Source: Lantana camara (lineage: Eukaryota; Streptophyta; Magnoliopsida; Lamiales; Verbenaceae). Taken from it: 64,000 bases of DNA. Below the pieces are notes generated by a model, which saw only the letters and a list, made by a program, of their open reading frames with translations, did not search any database and was not told where the DNA came from. Shown here piece after piece: positions 58,939 through 64,000 of the stretch; the first letter of the stretch is position 1; each line of letters begins with the position of its first letter. The stretch spans positions 104,132,001-104,196,000 of the forward strand of contig CM074858.1 of NCBI GenBank assembly GCA_037501455.1, in the 5' to 3' direction. The position numbers and the translations under genes were made by a program.

Positions 58939-59869
58939 TCTATTAGAGAGATTGACCTAAGTGTGAGTGTGGGAGAGATATTTTGATGGGATATTAAACA
59001 AAGAGAGAGATTGTTTTGGTGAGATATCAAGGATCTAAGAGTATGCGTGTGAAAGAGAGAAGCTTTTGATTTGATCTGAGAGGGAACAGGAAGAGAAGAC
59101 TTGCAGTTGAGAATGGTGAAGATGAAGTGAGTGAGTGTAAGAGAGAAACTTCTTATGATTTTTTTGATGGGAGTGTATGAGAAATTCTTTGTTAAGTGTG
59201 TACGAGATAGAAAGAGAAGAATTGCAGAGGACAATGGTGAATGGTGAAGATGAGCTGAGTGAGTGTCTGAGACGCGGAAAGAGAGGTCTTCTTTAATTTT
59301 TTTTCTTTCTTTCATTCTTCCTTTTTTTTCTTCTTTCCCCTAAATTATTATCAAACATTAGTTTAACAATAATCTATGTTGTATTGTTAAGGGCCCCGAT
59401 CCAACTGTGACCTCTAGGATTTGAATTTTTTTTTAATTTAATTAATTAATTTTTTTCCAACCAACAAAGAACTTGTATCAAATATGCCAAGTGGTCTGAG
59501 GGTTCTTTCTCGAAGGTAAGGTCCCGGGTTCGAATCCCTTAGGCCACTTGGGGTGTGTGTGTTAAATATAAAAAAAAAAAAAAACTTGTATCAAATATCA
59601 ATTAGTTATTTATCTGTTAGTTTTGTTTTTTTTAACCTCATTTTTATTCTTTTTATTTATATTTTATTTATCTTTTTTTTATTTCCCTTTCTCGTATTTT
59701 TTAATTTATATTTTCATTGTTCCCTATTAATATATAATAATTATTGAATTTATAGTAAGATGAACAATTTAATTTAATTTATATATAAAATAATATTTTT
59801 TTTCACATGTATCGACTATACAAAATTATAAATTATAAAAAATTCACGGACTTAAATGTTTATTTAAAA
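58939..59869 (-). promoter_or_regulatory. CNL2 upstream region
   Basis: Aligns with 8239-9100 (see CNL1). It differs mainly by small indels, the SINE at 59486-59582, and the Helitron terminus that cuts it at 59870. A pyrimidine-rich stretch at 59295-59340 precedes GGGCCCCGATCC at 59390. Confidence 0.75.
59486..59582 (+). mobile_element. tRNA-derived SINE in CNL2 upstream region
   Basis: CCAAGTGGTCTGAGGGTT, B box GGGTTCGAATCCC, CCACTTGGGG and a poly-A tail. The 16-bp duplication AACTTGTATCAAATAT lies at 59470-59485 and 59583-59598. CNL1's copy at 8827-8845 has the single site, so the insertion came after the CNL duplication. Confidence 0.93.
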
Positions 59870-59920
59870 CTAGTGAAATGAACGTGCGTTGCAGGTTTAT
59901 TATTCAACTTTATTTAACTA
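59870..59920 (-). mobile_element. Helitron 3' terminus, minus orientation (body not delimited)
   Basis: The minus-strand end reads ACCTGCAACGCACGTTCATT, then TCACTAG, with host T at 59869. In CNL1 and in the 31.5-kb copy the same flank continues with ATTACACAGC, so the site is shown empty twice. The far flank with that sequence is not found up to 64000. Confidence 0.75.
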
Positions 59921-60300
59921 AGTTTAGTTATTATGTTTATTGAATAAATTAGAATATTAAAAATATCTAATTTGATTAAATAAATATAAAAACATTTTTA
60001 ATAAACTATTTTGATCTTAAAAAGCTACAAATACAAAAATATTTATATAAAATTTCTCTTTCAAATCATGTACAATAGGTAGAAATTTAAAGTAGAGAAA
60101 AATTCAAATAATTAAATAATAAAAATATTTGAAATTATATAATTATATAATTTTTTTTTTAATAATTTGTCCAAATAATTCTAACTTTTAAGCATAAATA
60201 ATAGTTTATAACTTTCAAATATATTTAATAAATAAAAAGACATATATAAAAAATATAGATAACTTCTTAGCACGTGGTCCACATAGTCATGTCTTGTACA
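59921..60300. other. AT-rich DNA, possibly Helitron body
   Basis: No gene or repeat recognised. Composition is strongly A/T. Confidence 0.4.
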
Positions 60301-62350
60301 ACAACTTGTACATACATTACTTTTCCCAAATTTTCTCTCTGATTCGTTCCAACCCAAAATCCTTAAGATCTTAATGAAGTAAGACAGTGTTCAGGAGAGA
60401 TTAATGAAAAGGTCAGACCAAAAGCTTGGTTCGTCATATCTCAAGGGTCATATTTATAGAATTTCGGTACTTAGGGTTTTACTTATTTACGTTATATCTA
60501 ATAAGAAGATTGGAGTTATCTCTTCGTATTGGAGTTGTTAAGATTTTGCCAGAATTCCTTCCTCTCTAACTTGCTTTATCTGCTCAAACTCCCACAAACT
60601 TACCTGTTCGCGTTAATTTAGTGATTTGGGCTTCCGGCCTTATATACGTGTTGGGCTGAACCTTGAGCTAGATAGGTATGTCCCCAACATTATCATACTT
60701 CAGTACATTCGTGAGCAAGCTATCATGTTGGCAGTCATAGGAAAATCTTGAACTTTTGGGGGTGAGGTGATTTCCGAAAAAATTCATTTCCAATTTTTCT
60801 CGCATGTCTCATCCCACATCATAAGCAAACTATATGTCGTTTTATAGGAGAATTTGTTGTTAGTTGACCCAGTCCAGACTCTCTTATCTCCGTTATCATA
60901 AAGCGCGAGTAGGACACTAAGTATCTTATTCACCACCTCCTTGTACAATAATGTTTTCAGCTAATCCAGTTTCATCTTTTATCTGTGTCAATGAGATTTC
61001 ATACTATAAGAACTTTCTCCTCCTCATGAATGTTATCTCCAAAGATGTCTGCTAGTTTGCCTTGTGTTAACTATCTATCATTCCATAAAGATTTCCCTTC
61101 ACCATTCTCAATCCTCCACTTGGAAAGTGGCGCCACCATTCAAGTGTTTCTAACTATCCCTTTCCATGCTCGTGAAGCTATAAGTTGAGGCTTATATTCG
61201 ACAGGGAATCCCCGAAAACTCCCCAAATGATAAGTCCAATTCCTTTTAGCTCCCCATTTTCAAAAATGATGTATTAAAACTCAAGAATCGCGTATCTAAA
61301 ACCCCAAATGATGTATTTGAAATACAAGGAAAAAATCATGTATCTAAATCCCAGAATCATGTATCTAAATCCCAGAATCGCGTATTTAAATCCCAAAATC
61401 GCGTATCTAAAACTCCAAATGATGTATTTGAAAATGGGGAGCTAAAAGGAAGTTTTCAAACCCATGGGGAGTTTTCAAAAATTGCCCCATTCAATATTCG
61501 ATCAAGAATGTCCTCCCCTTTTAAATATTTTTTCTTATATATCTAATTTCACACCATCGCCTCCTTGTTGAACATTCTCCATCCCATTTTAGCGAGAATC
61601 CTATATTCTTTTTTGAATTCTCTAAGACCTAATCCACTTTCTCGCTTCTTTCTAGCCACCTTCTTCCATCTATAAAACGGGTCTGTTTCTTTGTTATATC
61701 AGTCACCTAAAGAAAGTTATGCTTGAGTTGATCAGGTTTATCGACACCTGATTGAGGAGCCAATTTATGTGCATGTGGCAGATGAAGATCGAGATCGTGA
61801 TGGACTGAATAAGTGTCATTCATCCAAAAAGGTGTGTCAGTTTGACTTCTATCCCAAGAAGCGCTTTTCAACTCTGTTAATCATAATCGAAAAATTCTCA
61901 TTATAGTTTTAGCTAAAATGCATCTGCACTCCCAAATAGTTCCTTAAGTTGTCTGTACTTTCCATGCCTAGAATTGTGCTAACCTAATACTTTAAATCAT
62001 TTGATACATAAGGTAACAACAACACATGTGATTTGATGAAGTTTAATTTGAGGCACAAGGCCTTGCGAAACGTCTCAACCACAGTTTAAATGCACTTTGC
62101 TCCATCCACAGTAGCTTCGGCGCAAGCTAATACCAAAGACTCATCACCTCTTCAATGGTATCTCCGCTGAATAGTTTTGTGTAATACTCCTAAGTGTGTG
62201 GCTTTTGTTGTTCATCACAGATTGCCCAGTCATTACCTTTTTGAGAGCATTCATCTGATTCCTCCTTCTCGTTATGGCTGAGAGATAAAAAAAACGTGTA
62301 TGATAATCCCTGAATTGAAGTAAATTATTCTCGACTCTTTAAATCAAATA
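60300..62350 (-). pseudogene. Decayed L1-type LINE (RT and downstream domain)
   Basis: Minus strand in broken frames. Near 62150-62100, GDESLVLACAEATVDGAKC corresponds to the RT region around the catalytic ADD, here degraded. LKLNFIKSHVLLLPYVSND follows near 62040-61990 and NLRNYLGVQMHFS near 61950-61915. Then come a WERS/GLGLREF-like region near 61650 and SRAWKGIVRNT plus SKWRIENGEGKSLWNDR at 61180-61080. This order matches plant LINE ORF2 downstream of RT. A MITE (61202-61493) interrupts it. The ends are not defined. Confidence 0.75.
61202..61493. mobile_element. Foldback MITE within the LINE, with internal 21-bp repeats
   Basis: The arms share AAAACTCCCCA and TTTTAGCTCCCCATTTTCA (inverted at 61432-61480). 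The near-duplicate target ATATTCGA lies at 61194-61201 and 61494-61501. The interior at about 61340-61425 has about four head-to-tail units of the type ATCATGTATCTAAATCCCAGA. It is related to the element at 48996. Confidence 0.8.
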
Positions 62351-63521
62351 ATCTCTTCTTGTTATAATAGTTTGTTGTACTCTGCCATCAAGTCTTTCTC
62401 CAAATCTTTTGTATATTTACCTTGCTTGCCTCATGCGTAATGCTTTGGAGAATTTTTGTATTTTTCTTTTATTTTTTTTGCTTTCCGAGCACACTGAAAA
62501 CTGTTCAAGGACCACTGCTTTGGAGAAATTATCCCAAGTGAAAAAGTACTTCAAGTTTTGATTCGACCAATAAGTTGTGTATTGCTACTTTGGAAAATGT
62601 AGAGTTAAATTGATAACTATTCGATCAATCTCATTCAAATTAAATTCAAAAATTCTTCCTAGTGTTTCTAGTGCTAAGACTCAATCTAGTAATTTTGGTA
62701 TGAGTGTCCATATACATTGAAATCAAGTAATTCTTTCTTTTAACTAACTATTCTTTGTCTCTTTTTATATTCTTTTTGTCATTTGATCTTCCATTCCATT
62801 TTCTTATTTGTATTTCTTTAAAATTTTGTTTAATATTGTACGCGATATTAATTCTTACTTTGTCATGTCCTTTATAAATATATTTGTAAAGATATTTCAT
62901 AGTTGTCCTTAATTTTGGTATGAGTGTGTATATACATTGAAATTAAGTAATTCTTTCTTTTAGCTAACTATTCTTGTCCTCAAAAAAAAAAAAAAAAAAC
63001 TAACTATTCTTTACCTCTTTTTTGTATTCTTTTTGCTATTTGATCCTGCATTCCATTTTTTTATTTGTATTTCTCTAATGAGCATTATTTCAGATTTATG
63101 TTATTCTTTTTTATAATTGATTTTATGTATATGGTAGAAATAATTAAAAGAATATATTTATATAAAAAAATTTAAGTAATATTTAATCCAATACTATAAA
63201 AATTATTTAAAAAATTATATTATATCTTATTTTTATATGCACACACATTGAGTCTCCTTAGAATTCTTAATTTAAAGTAACTTTTGTCTGACGATAGGCA
63301 ATTCTGAATTGTGGTATATTACATAAGAAACAAAAAATGCTATTCTTACTTTTATGTGTTTAATTTATATTTTATCATATAAACTAAAAGAAGATTATAT
63401 AGTTATTTAGATTTAAATAATTATAATTATATTAGTATTAGTTAATTAAGAAAGTTTAAGAACTTAGATAATTAGAACTATGGCCTTATGTAATTAGATT
63501 TACATTAGAATTGATTTATTA
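62351..63521. other. AT-rich spacer, no gene seen
   Basis: Contains a local duplication: TTTTGGTATGAGTGT...ATATACATTGAAAT...AAGTAATTCTTTCTTTTA-type text at 62693-62760 recurs at 62914-62970, each followed by ACTATTCTT and CTTTTTGTATTCTTTTTG-like text. It may include the 5' part of the LINE, but no motif is readable. Confidence 0.5.
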
Positions 63522-64000
63522 TGTAGCACCCGGAACGCCAGGCACCACATCCCCCGCACTATAGCCCCAATCCACATATGAAATGGGCAATCCATACATG
63601 AATCAAAGCTATAGCGAACGGGAGACAATAAAATGACTCAAGGCTAGGCGGGTACCCTCAATTTAAAACCAACCAACAATCAAGTCAGAGTATTAAAAAG
63701 CGGAAGCAATAACATTCATTCGATACGTATAGGTACCATATTTATTTATTTACTTATAGGTACCAACATTCACACTATCAATACAATATCATCTCCCAAA
63801 ACAGGTATCAAATCAAGATACAAAATATCCCAAGCTATACATAACAAAATGTGGGAATGAAGTGTGCTAGACCCAAATTTAAAGACCACTAGACTCTAAA
63901 TTCCCGCCTAACACGCCCTGCAAAACACTGAAAAGTTGAGGTGTCAGTCCAAAACAGACTGAGCGAGGGGTATAAATAAATATAAGCGCACCAACATGCA
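63522..64000 (-). mobile_element. LTR end related to the 43.4-kb LTR, runs off window
   Basis: Starts TGTAGCACCCGGAACGCC and follows the same order as 47033 onward (CACTATAGCCC, TCCACATATGAAATGG, ATACGTATAGGTACCATATT, CCGCCTA) but is more diverged. It has the same orientation as the copy at 47033. Whether it is a solo LTR or part of a full element cannot be seen. Confidence 0.85.

Noticed and set aside
59510..59550. Possible tRNA gene (B box GGTTCGAATCC)
   Set aside because: No cloverleaf; poly-A tail and target duplication show it is a SINE.
61340..61425. CRISPR-like or telomere-like array
   Set aside because: About four 21-bp units head to tail without spacers, inside a MITE; not CRISPR and not a telomere repeat.

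Overview
The window is a plant nuclear contig, most likely from a eudicot. The evidence is GT-AG introns, coiled-coil NLR (CNL) resistance genes, a jacalin-related lectin and dense layers of LTR retrotransposons, Helitrons, MULEs, hAT elements and SINEs. I see no bacterial or organellar operon and no tRNA, rRNA or CRISPR locus. The species cannot be named from the sequence alone.

Host genes are few. Two paralogous CNL genes lie about 50 kb apart on the minus strand. CNL1 (4.38-8.24 kb) is a clear pseudogene: a 1,122-bp hAT element splits its NB-ARC domain and the LRR half carries frameshifts. CNL2 (56.06-58.94 kb) is nearly intact, about 958 codons, with one +1 shift in a 7-base homopolymer. 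A third copy of CNL upstream DNA, without a CNL, lies at 31.47-31.66 kb. A two-exon jacalin-related lectin gene at 39.4-40.07 kb is the only apparently intact host gene. An N-terminal piece of a dual-specificity-phosphatase-like gene lies at 33.3-33.8 kb.

Layout: 1-4.1 kb, minus-strand Ty3/gypsy element with its gag-pol read to the window edge. 4.1-9.3 kb, CNL1 and its upstream region. 9.99-16.75 kb, truncated Tat-like gypsy element whose 5' LTR is split by a solo LTR. 16.8-20.45 kb, decayed Helitron. 20.45-30 kb, a nest: a copia fragment and an old LTR relic, interrupted by a 2.2-kb solo LTR, itself interrupted by a 5.4-kb deletion-derivative gypsy element. 30-38 kb, SINE, Helitron end, foldback MITE, phosphatase fragment and retroposed copy. 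38-42.3 kb, small complete Helitron, SINE, jacalin gene, decayed tandem copy of its promoter and a MULE-type MITE. 42.7-48.2 kb, gypsy-type element broken by two related LTRs in opposite orientation. 49.0-49.4 kb, MITE. 49.73-55.23 kb, complete MULE with a multi-exon transposase. 56-59.9 kb, CNL2 and upstream DNA with SINE and Helitron insertions. 60.3-62.3 kb, decayed LINE. 63.5-64 kb, another long LTR.

Many element boundaries here rest on terminal motifs plus target-site duplications (TSDs), and several are confirmed by an uninterrupted paralogous copy elsewhere in the window. The region reads as an NLR/lectin neighbourhood inflated by repeated insertion. All calls are by eye; no database search was run.
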